A DNA stretch of 64,000 nucleotides from Gallaecimonas sp. GXIMD4217. GTDB taxonomy: Bacteria; Pseudomonadota; Gammaproteobacteria; Enterobacterales; Gallaecimonadaceae. The notes under the pieces were generated by a model, which was given only the letters and a program-made list of their open reading frames with translations, did not search any database and was not told the DNA's origin. Position numbers and translations under genes: made by a program. Each line of letters starts with the position of its first letter. The first letter of the stretch is position 1. The stretch lies in assembly GCF_038087665.1 (NCBI RefSeq), contig NZ_CP149925.1, positions 1,019,455 through 1,083,454 of the forward strand, given 5' to 3'. Shown piece by piece: positions 1-10,167 of this stretch.

Positions 1-1767
1 GACTGGCTGGCCCTGCTGCCGCCGGCAACCGAGACCGATCAGGCCAGTGCCGAGCCGGTGCCGATCAGCCTGGGGGCGCTGCGTATCGAACGGGGCCTGG
101 TTGCCTTCCGCGACCAGGGCCTGCAGGGCGACTGGCAGCTGGGCATGGAGCTGCTGGCCAGGGAAGTGGCGCTGCCGGCACTGCCGGCCTTCCCGGTGGA
201 GCTGGCGCTGACCCTGGGCGAGGGCAGGGTTGAATTGGCCGGCGAGCTGGAAGCGGCCAGGGGCGCCAGCCTGACCACCCACATCCGGGCACTGCCGTTG
301 GCGGCCGCCGATGCCCTGGTGCGTCACGTCAGCCATGCCAGCCTGACCCAGGGCAGCCTGGATGGCGATTTCAAGCTGGATCTGAACTGGCAGGGCGAGC
401 CGTCCGGCACCGTCCTGGGCGACACCACCATCAACAACCTGCTGCTGACCCGGGCCGGCTCCGACACGGCGCTGCTGAGCCTGCCAAAAGGTGAGATCAG
501 CGCCATCGATCTGCAGCTGGCGCCGAAGATGCTCAGCATCGGCCGGGTCCACCTGGCCGGCCTGGATACCGGCCTCACCATCGAAAAAGACGGTGGCATT
601 TCCTGGGCCAGCCTGCTTAAGGCGCAGCCGCAGGCCGATGGCGAAGAGAAAACGGACGATGCGGGCAAGGCCTTCGACTACCAGGTAAAGGCGATCCTGC
701 TCGAAGACGGCCGCCTGGCCTTCGCCGACAAGAGCCTCAAGCCGGCTTTCGCCAGCCAGATCCACGGCCTGGGAGGCACCGTCAAGGGCCTGGCCAGCCA
801 CCCGGAAGCGGGCATGACCATCGACCTTAAGGGCCTGGTGGAAAGCCACGGCAGGGTGGCGGTCAGTGGCGGCCTGGCCCCGGCCGAACCCCTGCGTAAG
901 ACGGAAGTGGTCGCCAACTTCAGCAACCTGGAGCTGACCACTCTCACCCCCTACGCCCGGCGCTTTGCCGGCTACTACATCGATAAGGGCAAGCTGGATC
1001 TGATGCTGGACTACAAGATCCAGGAGGCCAGGCTCAAGGGCCAGAACAGGGCGGTGTTCGATCAGCTGGAGCTGGGCCAGAAAGATCAGGAGTCCGACGC
1101 GCCCAGCCTGCCCCTGGGACTGGCCCTGGCCCTGCTCAAGGACGGCAACGGCAGGATAGAGCTGTCGTTGCCGGTGGAAGGGGATGTGGATTCGCCCGAG
1201 TTTTCCATCGGCGGCCTGATCGGCAAGGCCTTCTTCAACGCCATCACCAAGGTGGTGACGGCGCCCTTCAGCCTGCTGGCTTCCCTGGTGGACTTCGATC
1301 CCGACAAGCTGTCCCAGGTGAACTTTGCGCCCGGAGAGGCCGGGCTGGATGACGAGCAGCAACAGGCCATGCACAAGGTGGCCGAGGCCCTGCACAAGCG
1401 GCCGGTGCTGGCGCTGGAGCTGCGTGGCCAGGTCACCGATCAGGACAGGCAGCAGCTGGCAAGCCTGGCCCTGGAGCAGGCCCTGGCCGCCGGCAGCAGC
1501 CTGGCGGCCCTCTATGACAGCCGCCATGGTCAAGGCAGCTGGCAGCAGCTGCCGGAGCCGGCGCGGGAGCAGCTCGCCCGCCAGCAGCTGCTGGCCAACT
1601 GGCCTGTCGGCGAGCTGGGGCTGCGGCAGCTGGCCCTGGACAGGGCCAAGGCCATAGGCGAGCTGCTGGTGGCGGATGGTATCGCCGCCGAGCGCATCTT
1701 CTACCTGGAGCCCGCGCCCATGGGGCGGGGAACCCCGACCCTGGCGCTCAATCTCACGGCAAAGTGA
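1..1767 (+). CDS. DUF748 domain protein, 5'-truncated by window edge
   Basis: The frame is open from base 1, so the start lies outside the window; an internal GTG at 58 is probably not the real start. The visible 588 residues have the alternating beta-strand composition of DUF748/AsmA-like envelope proteins. The DUF748 core signature lies around residues 350-430 (a stretch rich in LPLGLALALLKD, followed by IELSLPVEGDVDSPEF and GLIGKAFFNAI). The C-terminus, with a RAKAIGELLVADGI stretch, resembles an OmpA-like tail. AsmA/DUF748 proteins are large periplasmic beta-rich proteins tied to outer-membrane homeostasis or lipid transfer; the exact role here is unknown. It ends in front of a hairpin at 1772. 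Confidence 0.8.
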   Translation, partial: DWLALLPPATETDQASAEPVPISLGALRIERGLVAFRDQGLQGDWQLGMELLAREVALPALPAFPVELALTLGEGRVELAGELEAARGASLTTHIRALPLAAADALVRHVSHASLTQGSLDGDFKLDLNWQGEPSGTVLGDTTINNLLLTRAGSDTALLSLPKGEISAIDLQLAPKMLSIGRVHLAGLDTGLTIEKDGGISWASLLKAQPQADGEEKTDDAGKAFDYQVKAILLEDGRLAFADKSLKPAFASQIHGLGGTVKGLASHPEAGMTIDLKGLVESHGRVAVSGGLAPAEPLRKTEVVANFSNLELTTLTPYARRFAGYYIDKGKLDLMLDYKIQEARLKGQNRAVFDQLELGQKDQESDAPSLPLGLALALLKDGNGRIELSLPVEGDVDSPEFSIGGLIGKAFFNAITKVVTAPFSLLASLVDFDPDKLSQVNFAPGEAGLDDEQQQAMHKVAEALHKRPVLALELRGQVTDQDRQQLASLALEQALAAGSSLAALYDSRHGQGSWQQLPEPAREQLARQQLLANWPVGELGLRQLALDRAKAIGELLVADGIAAERIFYLEPAPMGRGTPTLALNLTAK

Positions 1768-1771
1768 CATC

Positions 1772-1799
1772 AAGGCGGCCCCTGTGGGCCGCCTTGTTG
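1772..1799 (+). terminator. Rho-independent-like terminator after the DUF748 gene
   Basis: A perfect 10-bp stem AAGGCGGCCC / GGGCCGCCTT with loop CTGT lies 4 bases after the stop codon. The following tract (GTTGC) is T-poor, so termination may be weak. Confidence 0.55.
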
Positions 1800-1863
1800 C
1801 AGGGGCCGGCGCCTATACTGCTAGGTATTCGTCAGGCACAAGGTAAGGGAGTGCTGGCCGCCA

Positions 1864-3033
1864 ATGAGGGAGGCTAAGGAGCTTCGGAAGCTAAGCCAAA
1901 GCGGTGAACAGGCGCCTCAAGGCTGGCTGTGGCGCCGGATCCTGGCGCTGCTCAGCCGCCAGCCGCTGGATTTCGAGGAGGAGCAGCGGCGCCTGCTCTT
2001 TGGCGGCCTGTCGCTGGTGGCCCTGGGCATGTTGCTGTTGTTCGGCTGCTACCACCTGCTGGTCGGCCCCTTGCTGGAAGGGGGGCTCAACCTGCTGGTG
2101 GCCCTGGCCGTGGTGATCTGCCTGTGGCGGCTGCGGGGCCGGACCGACGGCAGGTGCTATTACCGGGGGGCGAGCCTGCTGTTCGCGCTGCTGTTTGTCT
2201 TCTTTGCCCTGCAGGGAGGAGACGACGGCGCCCGGGCCTTCTGGGTACTGACCTATCCCGCCTTTGCCTTCTTTATCGGCGGCAGCGCTTTTGGTGCCGT
2301 TGTCAGCCTGGCATTGCTGGCGGCCTGGCTGCTGATCTTCCTGTTGCCCACCGGCCTCACCGGGGCTCCCGAATACAGTGCGGGTTTCGCGATCCGCTTC
2401 GTGGCCAGCTACCTGACGGTGTTCTTCATCGCCCTCCACTTCGAGCGGATCCGCAGCCTCTATTCCAGGGCCGTCCTGCGCCATCAGCGACAACTGGAAC
2501 AGGACAAGGCGGCCCTGCAGGCCTCCCAGGAGCTGATGCGGATCATGGCCCTCAGCGACGATCTCACCGGCATCGCCAACCGCAGGGCCATACTGGCGCA
2601 GCTGGATTCGGCCCTGCAGGAGGCCGGTCGAAGCGGTCGGGCCCTGACGGTGGCGCTGCTGGATATCGATTTCTTCAAACGGGTCAACGACAGCTTCGGC
2701 CACCTGGTCGGTGACATGGTGCTGGTGGCCTGCGTGAAGCGGATCCGAGAAAACATTCGTTGCGGCGATCAGCTGGGGCGTTACGGCGGCGAAGAATTCC
2801 TGCTGCTGCTGCCCGATACCGGCGCTGCCCAGGCCACGGTGCTGCTGGACAGGGTCCGCTGCAGCATTGCCGAGGAAAGCGTCGCCGTGGACGGCGGTGA
2901 GGTGGAGGTCACCATCAGCATCGGCACCGCCACCAGTAACGGCGAGCTGAGTGCCCGCGAGCTGCTGACGGCCGCCGACAACGCCCTGTACTGGGTCAAG
3001 GAGCACGGCCGCAACCAGGTAAAGGTTGGGTGA
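1864..3033 (+). CDS. Membrane-anchored diguanylate cyclase (GGDEF domain)
   Basis: The 389-residue protein would make cyclic di-GMP from two GTP at the inner membrane. Residues about 45-200 contain several hydrophobic segments (five or six predicted membrane spans). A short helical linker around residues 205-225 leads into a C-terminal GGDEF domain. The active-site motif is GGEEF at residues 308-312. An inhibitory I-site RCGD lies at 299-302, exactly five residues upstream, so product feedback is expected. The N-terminal region has no sensor domain I can name with confidence. A TATACT hexamer at 1814-1819 may be the -10 element. The gene stands alone before a repeat-rich region. Confidence 0.9.
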   Translation: MREAKELRKLSQSGEQAPQGWLWRRILALLSRQPLDFEEEQRRLLFGGLSLVALGMLLLFGCYHLLVGPLLEGGLNLLVALAVVICLWRLRGRTDGRCYYRGASLLFALLFVFFALQGGDDGARAFWVLTYPAFAFFIGGSAFGAVVSLALLAAWLLIFLLPTGLTGAPEYSAGFAIRFVASYLTVFFIALHFERIRSLYSRAVLRHQRQLEQDKAALQASQELMRIMALSDDLTGIANRRAILAQLDSALQEAGRSGRALTVALLDIDFFKRVNDSFGHLVGDMVLVACVKRIRENIRCGDQLGRYGGEEFLLLLPDTGAAQATVLLDRVRCSIAEESVAVDGGEVEVTISIGTATSNGELSARELLTAADNALYWVKEHGRNQVKVG

Positions 3034-3040
3034 GCCTCGA

Positions 3041-3524
3041 CAAAATCGCCTGGAGCGATTTTGCATGTCGTCGTAAGACGACAACCCGAAGGGCGAGGGC
3101 CAGGGAGGGTCCGAGTAACCAAAAAGCGCGGCTTTTTGCGCAGGCTGAGCGCGACAAAATCGTCGGGAGCGATTTTGAACATCGAAGCGAAGCGACGATG
3201 GCCCATAGGGCGAGGACAGGGATAGTCCGAGTAACCACAGGATGGCCGAGCCGGAAGGAACCACCAGGGATGGGTCCGGCTCTGTTGCTTGATGGGCATC
3301 CTGGAGCGATTTTGCATGTCGTCGTAAGACGACAACCCGAAGGGCGAGGGCCAGGGAGGGTCCGAGTAACCAAAAAGCGCGGCTTTTTGCGCAGGCTGAG
3401 CGCGACAAAATCGTCGGGAGCGATTTTGAACATCGAAGCGAAGCGACGATGGCCCATAGGGCGAGGACAGGGATAGTCCGAGTAACCACAGGATGTACCG
3501 GCCGGAAGGAACCGCCATGGATGG
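3041..3524. repeat. Hairpin-rich intergenic element with 251-bp tandem duplication
   Basis: Positions 3050-3244 recur at 3301-3495 (offset 251, essentially identical), and weaker similarity continues for about 29 bases. Inside each copy are nested inverted repeats: CAAAATCG/CGATTTTG (3041-3048 with 3056-3063, and 3155-3162 with 3170-3177), GTCGTC-gtaa-GACGAC, AAAAAGC-gcg-GCTTTTT, CATCG/CGATG, and small hairpins with AGGGA in the loop (3097-3112, 3214-3228 and their +251 copies). All six frames give low-complexity, mutually overlapping ORFs, which I do not treat as genes. It looks like a REP/BIME-type dispersed element or a structured RNA. Confidence 0.75.
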
Positions 3525-3619
3525 CTGTCGCCTTCACACTTCAATCCCCTTTCGGTGGGTTGCGCTTCGCTTAACCCACCCTACGACCTAAACCTTTGTC
3601 CAACCCCCAAATTCCAGAC

Positions 3620-3648
3620 AAAAAAAAGCCCGCGACATTGTCGCGGGC
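3620..3648 (-). terminator. Orphan terminator-like hairpin reading on the minus strand
   Basis: A perfect 10-bp stem GCCCGCGACA / TGTCGCGGGC (3628-3637 with 3639-3648) is preceded on the plus strand by eight A residues. Read on the minus strand it is a strong GC stem followed by U8. No minus-strand protein gene lies upstream of it (at higher coordinates), so the transcript it would end is unknown. Confidence 0.6.
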
Positions 3649-4124
3649 AACACAACCACATTTGAAGGAAGGAAATTGATCCAGGGAACAACATTGACGT
3701 CGCACACCAGCATTGACGAGCAAAGGGTCTGCGGGAAAGCGTCAATCACACTACCAAAATCAATGTCAGCCGAGTTGCCGTCGGGCCCTCTCGTTGACGG
3801 GGTGCATTATGTTCCCGGCCTGGTCCGGCCACAACAGAGAAAAATTACCCTTTTTGATAAGAAAAACTAATGTGAAATTAATATGCATGTCATCAGCTGG
3901 CGCTAGCAAAACGGTTTTCTTGTAAAAACTACTTCTAAATCAGCTGCTTGTTTGTTTGTTCGTTTTTTGCGCCATTCAATCTTTTTGAATGTGTATCCAG
4001 TTGTAGCCAGGGGGGGCAAGTAGGATCTTTCGCCATTAATGGCTTGTCTGGCTGGACGAGGGCCCTCCCAGGGGCCAGTTCATGTTGGTATAGTCGGGAA
4101 AACAATGATTTCAGGGAGATAGCA
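3649..4124. other. Intergenic, locally AT-rich, no gene recognised
   Basis: This stretch of about 475 bases holds no convincing protein gene. Short ORFs of 64-70 codons occur but have no recognisable family or good ribosome site. Base composition between about 3840 and 4000 is clearly more AT-rich than the flanks, with T runs and a repeated TTGT element around 3950. It may hold the promoter of the downstream peptidase, the promoter of a minus-strand small RNA ending at 3620, or a remnant of transferred DNA. Confidence 0.4.
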
Positions 4125-6239
4125 ATGAAGCGAGCCCTCGTTCTGGCCGCCGCCGGCCTGCTGGCGGCCTGTCAGCAGAGTCCGGACGCCAATACCGGTA
4201 TCCAATACCCCGTCACCAAGCAGGTCGAGCAGGTGGATGATTACCACGGCACCCTGGTGGCCGACCCCTACCGCTGGCTGGAGGAAGACAACGGCGAGGT
4301 CACCGACTGGGTCATGGCCCAGAAGGACCTGGCGGACGGTTACCTGGCCGGGATCCCGGCCCGCAGCCGTTTCGAAAAGCGCATCACCGATCTCTGGAAC
4401 TACGAGAAGTTCTCGGTGCCCTTCGAGCGCGGCGGCCGCATCTTCTATTACCGTAATGACGGCCTCCAGGCCCAGAGCGTGTTCTATGTCCAGGACGGCG
4501 AAGGTGCGCCGGCCCGGGTGCTGCTGGATCCCAACAAGCTCTCCGAAGACGGCACCGTGGCCCTGTCCGGGGTATCGGTGTCCAACAACGGCAAGATCCT
4601 GGCTTACGGCACCTCCGAGTCCGGCTCCGACTGGCAGACCTGGCGCTTCATCGACATCGACAGCGGCAAGCCGCTGGGTGACGAGCTGAAGTGGATCAAG
4701 TTCTCCGAAGCGGTCTGGGACCATGACGACAAGGGCGTCTTCTATGCCCGCTACGACGAGCCCAAGGGCGAAGAGGCCCTGTCCGGCATCAACTACAACC
4801 AGAAGCTCTACTATCACAGGCTGGGCCACAAGCAGAAGCAGGACAGCCTGGTCTACCAGAGGCCCGATCACAAGGAATGGGGCTTCGGCGCCGAGGTGTC
4901 CGAGGACGGCCGCTACCTGCTGATCAACGTCTGGAAGGGCACCGATTCGCGCAACCGCTTCTTCTTCAAGGATCTCAAGCGCCGCGACAACAAGGTGGTG
5001 GAGCTCATCGGTGAGCTGGAGGCTTCCTACAGCTTCATCGGCAACGACGGCCCTGTGTTCTACTTCCTCACCAACCTGGACGCCCCCAGGGGCAAGGTCA
5101 TTGCCATCGACACCCGCAAGCCCGCCAAGGCCAACTGGCAGGTGCTGGTGCCGGAAGGCGACAACGCCATCTCCTCGGTGCAGCTGCTCAACGAGCAGTT
5201 CGTGGTCCAGGCCATGCGTGACGCCGTCAGCCGCCTCAGCATCTTCGAACGTGACGGCACCTTCGTGCGCCACATTCCGCTGCCCGGCAAGGGCACCGTC
5301 AGCGGCCTGACCGGCAAGCGTGACAAGGCCGAAGCCTTCCTCAGCTACAACTCCTACATCCAGGCGCCGGCCGTGTACCGCTACGACTTCGCCAGCAACA
5401 GGCTGCACGTGCACCGGGCGCCGCAGCTGGCCTATTCCCCCACGGACTTCGTCTCCGAGCAGGTGTTCTACCGCTCCAAGGACGGCACCAAGGTGCCGAT
5501 GATGATCTCCTACAAGAAGGGCCTGAAGAAGGACGGCGCCAACCCGACCCTGCTCTATGCCTACGGCGGCTTCAACATCCCGCTGACCCCCAGGTTCAGC
5601 GCCGCCACCATCGCCTGGCTGGAGGCCGGCGGCATCTACGCGGTGCCCAACCTGCGCGGTGGCTCAGAGTACGGCGAGGCCTGGCACGAGGCCGGCATGA
5701 AGGACAAGAAGCAGAACGTCTTCGACGACTACTTTGCCGCCGCCGAATACCTGATCCGCGAGGGCTACACCCAGCCCGCCAAGCTAGGCGGCTATGGCCG
5801 TTCCAACGGCGGCCTGCTGATGGGGGCCGCCGTGACACAGCGTCCCGACCTGTTTTCCGCCGTGCTGCCGGCCGTGGGTGTGCTCGACATGCTGCGCTTC
5901 CACAAGTTCACCATAGGTTGGGCCTGGACCAGCGAGTATGGCAGCGCCGACAACGCCGAGGACTTCCCCTACCTGCGCGCCTACTCGCCGCTGCACAACG
6001 TCGAGGCGCGCGAGTACCCGGCCACCATGGTGATGACCGCCGACCACGACGACCGGGTGGTGCCTTACCATTCCTTCAAATTTGCCGCCGCCATGCAGGC
6101 CAGGCAGCAGGGTGAGGCGCCGGTGCTGCTGCGGGTGGAAACCAAGGCCGGCCACGGTGCCGGCAAGCCCACGGCCATGCGCATCCGCGAGTATGCCGAT
6201 ATCTATGCCTTCCTCTGGAAGAATATGGGCCTGAATTAA
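4125..6239 (+). CDS. Prolyl oligopeptidase family serine peptidase (S9), lipoprotein
   Basis: The protein has 704 residues if translation starts at ATG 4125, which has a GGGAGA ribosome site 8 bases upstream; a longer reading from 3948 lacks one. The N-terminus is a lipoprotein signal peptide with lipobox LAAC, so the enzyme should be anchored in the envelope. An N-terminal seven-bladed propeller is followed by an alpha/beta hydrolase domain. The nucleophile is Ser560 in GRSNGG, the DHDDRVVP motif supplies Asp near 640, and the catalytic His is His677 in AGHGAG. Family members cleave short peptides after proline. Together with the DUF885 lipoprotein and the TonB receptors in this window it suggests peptide scavenging, which is inference. 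Confidence 0.93.
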   Translation: MKRALVLAAAGLLAACQQSPDANTGIQYPVTKQVEQVDDYHGTLVADPYRWLEEDNGEVTDWVMAQKDLADGYLAGIPARSRFEKRITDLWNYEKFSVPFERGGRIFYYRNDGLQAQSVFYVQDGEGAPARVLLDPNKLSEDGTVALSGVSVSNNGKILAYGTSESGSDWQTWRFIDIDSGKPLGDELKWIKFSEAVWDHDDKGVFYARYDEPKGEEALSGINYNQKLYYHRLGHKQKQDSLVYQRPDHKEWGFGAEVSEDGRYLLINVWKGTDSRNRFFFKDLKRRDNKVVELIGELEASYSFIGNDGPVFYFLTNLDAPRGKVIAIDTRKPAKANWQVLVPEGDNAISSVQLLNEQFVVQAMRDAVSRLSIFERDGTFVRHIPLPGKGTVSGLTGKRDKAEAFLSYNSYIQAPAVYRYDFASNRLHVHRAPQLAYSPTDFVSEQVFYRSKDGTKVPMMISYKKGLKKDGANPTLLYAYGGFNIPLTPRFSAATIAWLEAGGIYAVPNLRGGSEYGEAWHEAGMKDKKQNVFDDYFAAAEYLIREGYTQPAKLGGYGRSNGGLLMGAAVTQRPDLFSAVLPAVGVLDMLRFHKFTIGWAWTSEYGSADNAEDFPYLRAYSPLHNVEAREYPATMVMTADHDDRVVPYHSFKFAAAMQARQQGEAPVLLRVETKAGHGAGKPTAMRIREYADIYAFLWKNMGLN

Positions 6240-6250
6240 CAAGTACATTC

Positions 6251-6275
6251 AGGGGAGCTTAAGCTCCCCTTTCTT
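6251..6275 (+). terminator. Terminator after the prolyl oligopeptidase gene
   Basis: A perfect palindrome, AGGGGAGCTT / AAGCTCCCCT, is followed by TTCTT. It separates the peptidase gene from the tol-pal operon. Confidence 0.65.
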
Positions 6276-6292
6276 ATGGTGAGGAGAATTCG

Positions 6293-6688
6293 ATGGAGCA
6301 TCAGTGGCCGATCCGGGTCTATTACGAAGACACAGACGCCGGTGGCATTGTCTACCACGCCAACTACCTGAAGTTTTTTGAACGGGCCCGCACCGAAATG
6401 CTGCGCGGCCTGGGCATAGAGCAGGATGGGCTGTTGGCGTCCGGTATCGCCTTTGTGGTCCGCTCTGTTAAGATGGACAATCATTTGCCAGCCCGCTTTA
6501 ACGAGGCCCTGACGGTGGTCAGCCAGGTGGTCAACCTGCGCCGCGCCAGCCTGACTTTTCAACAGCGCCTCGTGAATGAGCAGGGACAACTTTTATGTGA
6601 GGCGGATGTCCTGGTTGCCTGCCTGGATCAGAACAAGGGCAAGGCCAGCGGCATACCGTCCAGCGTTTTGGGAGTATTGAAGGGGTGA
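6293..6688 (+). CDS. ybgC: Acyl-CoA thioesterase YbgC, Tol-Pal associated
   Basis: A 131-residue hot-dog-fold thioesterase. The N-terminal [14 protein letters not shown] motif carries the catalytic Asp of the 4-hydroxybenzoyl-CoA thioesterase/YbgC family. It has a strong ribosome site (GAGGAG) 7 bases before ATG. It is the first gene of the classical ybgC-tolQRAB-pal-cpoB cluster and overlaps tolQ by 4 bases (GTGA). In E. coli YbgC hydrolyses short acyl-CoAs and associates with acyl carrier protein and phospholipid enzymes. Length is typical. Confidence 0.95.
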   Translation: MEHQWPIRVYYEDTDAGGIVYHANYLKFFERARTEMLRGLGIEQDGLLASGIAFVVRSVKMDNHLPARFNEALTVVSQVVNLRRASLTFQQRLVNEQGQLLCEADVLVACLDQNKGKASGIPSSVLGVLKG

Positions 6689-7376
6689 ACGCAGAACTTT
6701 CCCTGTTTGACCTGTTCTGGCAGGCCAGCCTGCTGGTCAAGGCCGTGATGTTGTTGTTGCTGGCGCTGTCGGTCATATCCTGGACCCTGATCTTCCAGCG
6801 CTCCAAGGTGCTCAAGAGCGCCGCCAGCCAGTCCCGCAAGTTCGAGGACAGGTTCTGGTCCGGCGTCGACCTCGGCAAGCTCTACCACGAGCTCAGCGCC
6901 AGGGAAGAACACCTGGGCGGCATGGAGAAGATCTTCGTGGCCGGTTTCAAGGAGTTTGCCCGCCTCAGCAAGAGCGGCAGCCGCTCCCCGGTGGCGATCC
7001 TGGAAGGTTCCGACCGCGCCATGCGGGTGAACCTGAACCGGGAAGTGGAAGGCCTGGAATCGCACCTGTCCTTCCTGGCCACGGTCGGCTCCATCAGCCC
7101 CTATATCGGCCTGTTCGGTACCGTCTGGGGCATCATGAACGCCTTTATCGCCCTGGGTAACGTGCAGCAGGCCACCCTGTCCATGGTCGCCCCCGGCATC
7201 GCCGAGGCCCTGGTGGCCACCGCCATGGGCCTGTTCGCCGCCATCCCGGCCGTCATCGCCTACAACCGCTTCTCCCACAAGGTCGAGAAGCTGGATCAGG
7301 CCTATGCCAACTTCCAGGAGGAGTTTGCCTCCATCCTGCACCGCCAGGTCCACGCCAATGACGGGGGCCAGGCGGC

Positions 7377-7380
<4 letters not shown>
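6685..7380 (+). CDS. tolQ: Tol-Pal system proton channel subunit TolQ
   Basis: A 231-residue inner-membrane protein of the MotA/TolQ/ExbB family. It starts at GTG inside the ybgC stop codon, suggesting translational coupling. A first membrane helix lies near residues 15-35; the paired helices around 130-155 and 165-195 carry the conserved [17 protein letters not shown] and [15 protein letters not shown] segments that build the proton pathway. TolQ works with TolR to energise TolA. It overlaps tolR by 4 bases (ATGA). Confidence 0.97.
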
Positions 7381-7802
<422 letters not shown>

Positions 7803-7805
7803 GGC

Positions 7806-8774
7806 ATGCGTGAGACTCCCATGGGATGGCCTCTGGGTGCCTCCATCGGCCTCCACGTGGTGCTGGGCCTGTTCCTGGGCCTGAGCCTGGATTTTTCCGA
7901 GCCGCCGCCCATGCCGCAGCCCCAGGGCCAGCCCATCGCCGCCAAGGCGGTGGATCAGAAACTGGTCGAGGATCAGGTCAAGCGCCTCAAGTCCGAGAAG
8001 GCCGCGGCACAGAAGGCCGAGCAGGACCGCCAGCGCAAGTTGGAAGAACAGAAGAAGGCCGAGCAGCGCCGCATCGAGGAACTGAAGCGCCAGCGCGCCG
8101 AGCAGGAGCGCAAGCGCATCCAGGCCGAGAAGGCCGCCGCCGAGGCCAAGCGCCAGCAGGAGCTGGAGCGCAAGAAGGCCGTCCAACTAGAGAAGGAACG
8201 CAAGCAGAAGCTGGCAGAGAAGCAAAAGGCCGAGGCCGAAGCCAAGGCCGCCGCCGAGCGCAAGCGCAAGGAAGAGGCCGCCGCCAAGGCTGCCGCCGAG
8301 AAGCGCCGCAAGGAAGAAGAGGCCAGACGCAAGGCCGAGGAAGCGCGCAAGAAGGCGGAAGCCGAACGCAAGCGCAAGGAAGAGGAAGCCAGGCGCAGGG
8401 CCGAGGAAGAGCGTCGCCAGCGCGAGCTGGAAGCCCAGCTGGCCGCCGAGCTGGAAGCGGAAACCGCGGCCCGCTCCCAGGCCAGGCAACAGCAGGTGCT
8501 GTCCGAGCTGGACAAGTACCGGGCGCTGATCATCAATACCATCCAGCGCAACTGGGTGGTGGATGACTCCATGCGCGGCAAGGAGGCGGTGATGCGCATC
8601 CAGCTTGGCGGCGGCGGCTTCGTGGTCGACGTGAGCTATGTGAGTGGCGACAGGGCGGTCTATGACTCTGCTCGCAGGGCCGTGTACAAGGCGGGGACCC
8701 TGCCGGTGTCGCCGGATCCGGAAGTCTTCGCCAAGATGAAAGACATCAACCTGACAGTCAAACCACAATTCTAA
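7806..8774 (+). CDS. tolA: Tol-Pal system protein TolA
   Basis: A 322-residue periplasm-spanning protein. One N-terminal membrane helix (about residues 6-30) is followed by a very long charged Ala/Lys/Glu/Arg helix (about 45-225). The C-terminal globular domain (about 230-322, with [14 protein letters not shown]) binds TolB and colicin or phage coat proteins in relatives. It transmits energy from TolQR to Pal at the outer membrane. The repetitive K/R/E/A codons produce long shadow ORFs on both strands, which I discard. Confidence 0.96.
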   Translation: MRETPMGWPLGASIGLHVVLGLFLGLSLDFSEPPPMPQPQGQPIAAKAVDQKLVEDQVKRLKSEKAAAQKAEQDRQRKLEEQKKAEQRRIEELKRQRAEQERKRIQAEKAAAEAKRQQELERKKAVQLEKERKQKLAEKQKAEAEAKAAAERKRKEEAAAKAAAEKRRKEEEARRKAEEARKKAEAERKRKEEEARRRAEEERRQRELEAQLAAELEAETAARSQARQQQVLSELDKYRALIINTIQRNWVVDDSMRGKEAVMRIQLGGGGFVVDVSYVSGDRAVYDSARRAVYKAGTLPVSPDPEVFAKMKDINLTVKPQF

Positions 8775-8784
8775 AGGGGTAACT

Positions 8785-10128
8785 GTGCGCTTTATAACGA
8801 CCTTAGTGGCAGCGCTGGCGCTGATGGCCTCCCAGGCCAAGGCGGCGCTGGACATCGTCATCACCGAAGGGGTGGATACCGCCAGGCCGGTGGCCATAGT
8901 GCCGTTCAGGATGGACGGCGGCGCCATGCTGCCGATGCAGCCGGCCGACGTCATCGGCAGCGACCTGCGCAACAGCGGCAAGTTCTCGCCCCTGGCGACC
9001 AACGTCATGCCCCAGCTGCCGGCCAGCCTGGCTGATATCGACTACGACGCCTGGGCCGCCCAGGGCGTCGAGGCCGTGGTGGTGGGGTCCGTCAAGCCCT
9101 ACGGCGGCGACCGCTACCTGGTCAGCTTCGAACTGGTCGACGTGCTGCGCGGCCAGATCACCGGCGGCAACCAGGCCCGCCTGCAGGGCGGCAAGCTGGT
9201 TCAGTCCAGTGCCCATATCCTGGAATCCCGGGAGGCGGTGATCTCCGCCAAGCAGTTCCGCCAGTATGCCCACCGCATGTCGGACATCATCTACGAGAAG
9301 CTGACCGGCGAACGCGGCGCCTTCCTGACCCGTATCGCCTATGTGGTCATGGACAGCGATCCCGTCTACCCCTACAAGCTGATGGTGGCGGACTACGACG
9401 GCTTCAACGAGGCGGTGGTGACCCGGGCCAAGGAGCCGCTGATGTCGCCCAGCTGGTCACCTGATGGTTCACAAATTGCTTATGTGTCATTCCAGAACCG
9501 TACCGCCGAGATTTATATTCAGAACATCTACACGCAGAAGCGGGAAAGACTCACCTCTTTCCCGATGATCAACGGCAATCCCATCTGGTCTCCGGACGGC
9601 AAAAAACTGGCCATGGTGCTGTCCAAGGACGGCAACCCGGAGATCTACGTAATGGATATCGCCAGCCGCCGTGTGGAGCGTCTGACCAACCACTACGCCA
9701 TCGATACGGAACCGTCCTGGTACCCCGACAGCAGGGCCCTGGTGTTCACCTCCGAGCGGGGTGGTCGGCCGCAACTTTATCGTGTAGATTTAGCGAGTAA
9801 ATCCGTTAAACGCTTGACGTTTGAGGGAGAAATGAACCTCGGGGGTTCTGTCAGCCCGGATGGCAAATCACTGATTATGGTCAACCGGACCCAGGGTAAC
9901 TACCGGATCGCGCGCCAGGACCTGGATACAGGTGCGCTGCAGGTTCTGACGCGCACAGACTTGGATGAATCTCCCAGTTTGGCTCCCAATGGCAGCATGA
10001 TCATTTATGCCACGCTGCACAGGGGCCAGAAAGTGCTGGGCTTGGTGTCGGTTGACGGGCGCTTCAAGGCCCGCCTGCCGGCACGCCAGGGACAGGTAAA
10101 GGCTCCGGCCTGGTCACCCTTTTTATAA
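8785..10128 (+). CDS. tolB: Tol-Pal system beta-propeller protein TolB
   Basis: A 447-residue periplasmic protein starting at GTG with an AAGGGG ribosome site 6 bases upstream. A Sec signal peptide ends near residue 20 (QAKA). An N-terminal TolB_N domain is followed by a six-bladed propeller with repeated SPDG blocks ([37 protein letters not shown]). It binds Pal and TolA. The codon choice from about 9465 to 9500 and 9780 to 9830 is more AT-rich than the rest, but the frame is intact. Confidence 0.97.
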   Translation: MRFITTLVAALALMASQAKAALDIVITEGVDTARPVAIVPFRMDGGAMLPMQPADVIGSDLRNSGKFSPLATNVMPQLPASLADIDYDAWAAQGVEAVVVGSVKPYGGDRYLVSFELVDVLRGQITGGNQARLQGGKLVQSSAHILESREAVISAKQFRQYAHRMSDIIYEKLTGERGAFLTRIAYVVMDSDPVYPYKLMVADYDGFNEAVVTRAKEPLMSPSWSPDGSQIAYVSFQNRTAEIYIQNIYTQKRERLTSFPMINGNPIWSPDGKKLAMVLSKDGNPEIYVMDIASRRVERLTNHYAIDTEPSWYPDSRALVFTSERGGRPQLYRVDLASKSVKRLTFEGEMNLGGSVSPDGKSLIMVNRTQGNYRIARQDLDTGALQVLTRTDLDESPSLAPNGSMIIYATLHRGQKVLGLVSVDGRFKARLPARQGQVKAPAWSPFL

Positions 10129-10167
10129 CTAAACCATTGCACTATCGAAAACCATAAGGACCTAAGG

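Noticed and set aside
1891-3544. Minus-strand ORFs of 182-548 codons over the diguanylate cyclase gene and the repeat region
   Set aside because: They run antisense to a clear GGDEF gene or through the duplicated hairpin DNA, repeat the same peptide twice, and match no domain; high-GC shadows.
4080-5414. 444-codon minus-strand ORF over the prolyl oligopeptidase gene
   Set aside because: The plus strand encodes a complete S9 peptidase with catalytic motifs; the antisense frame has none.
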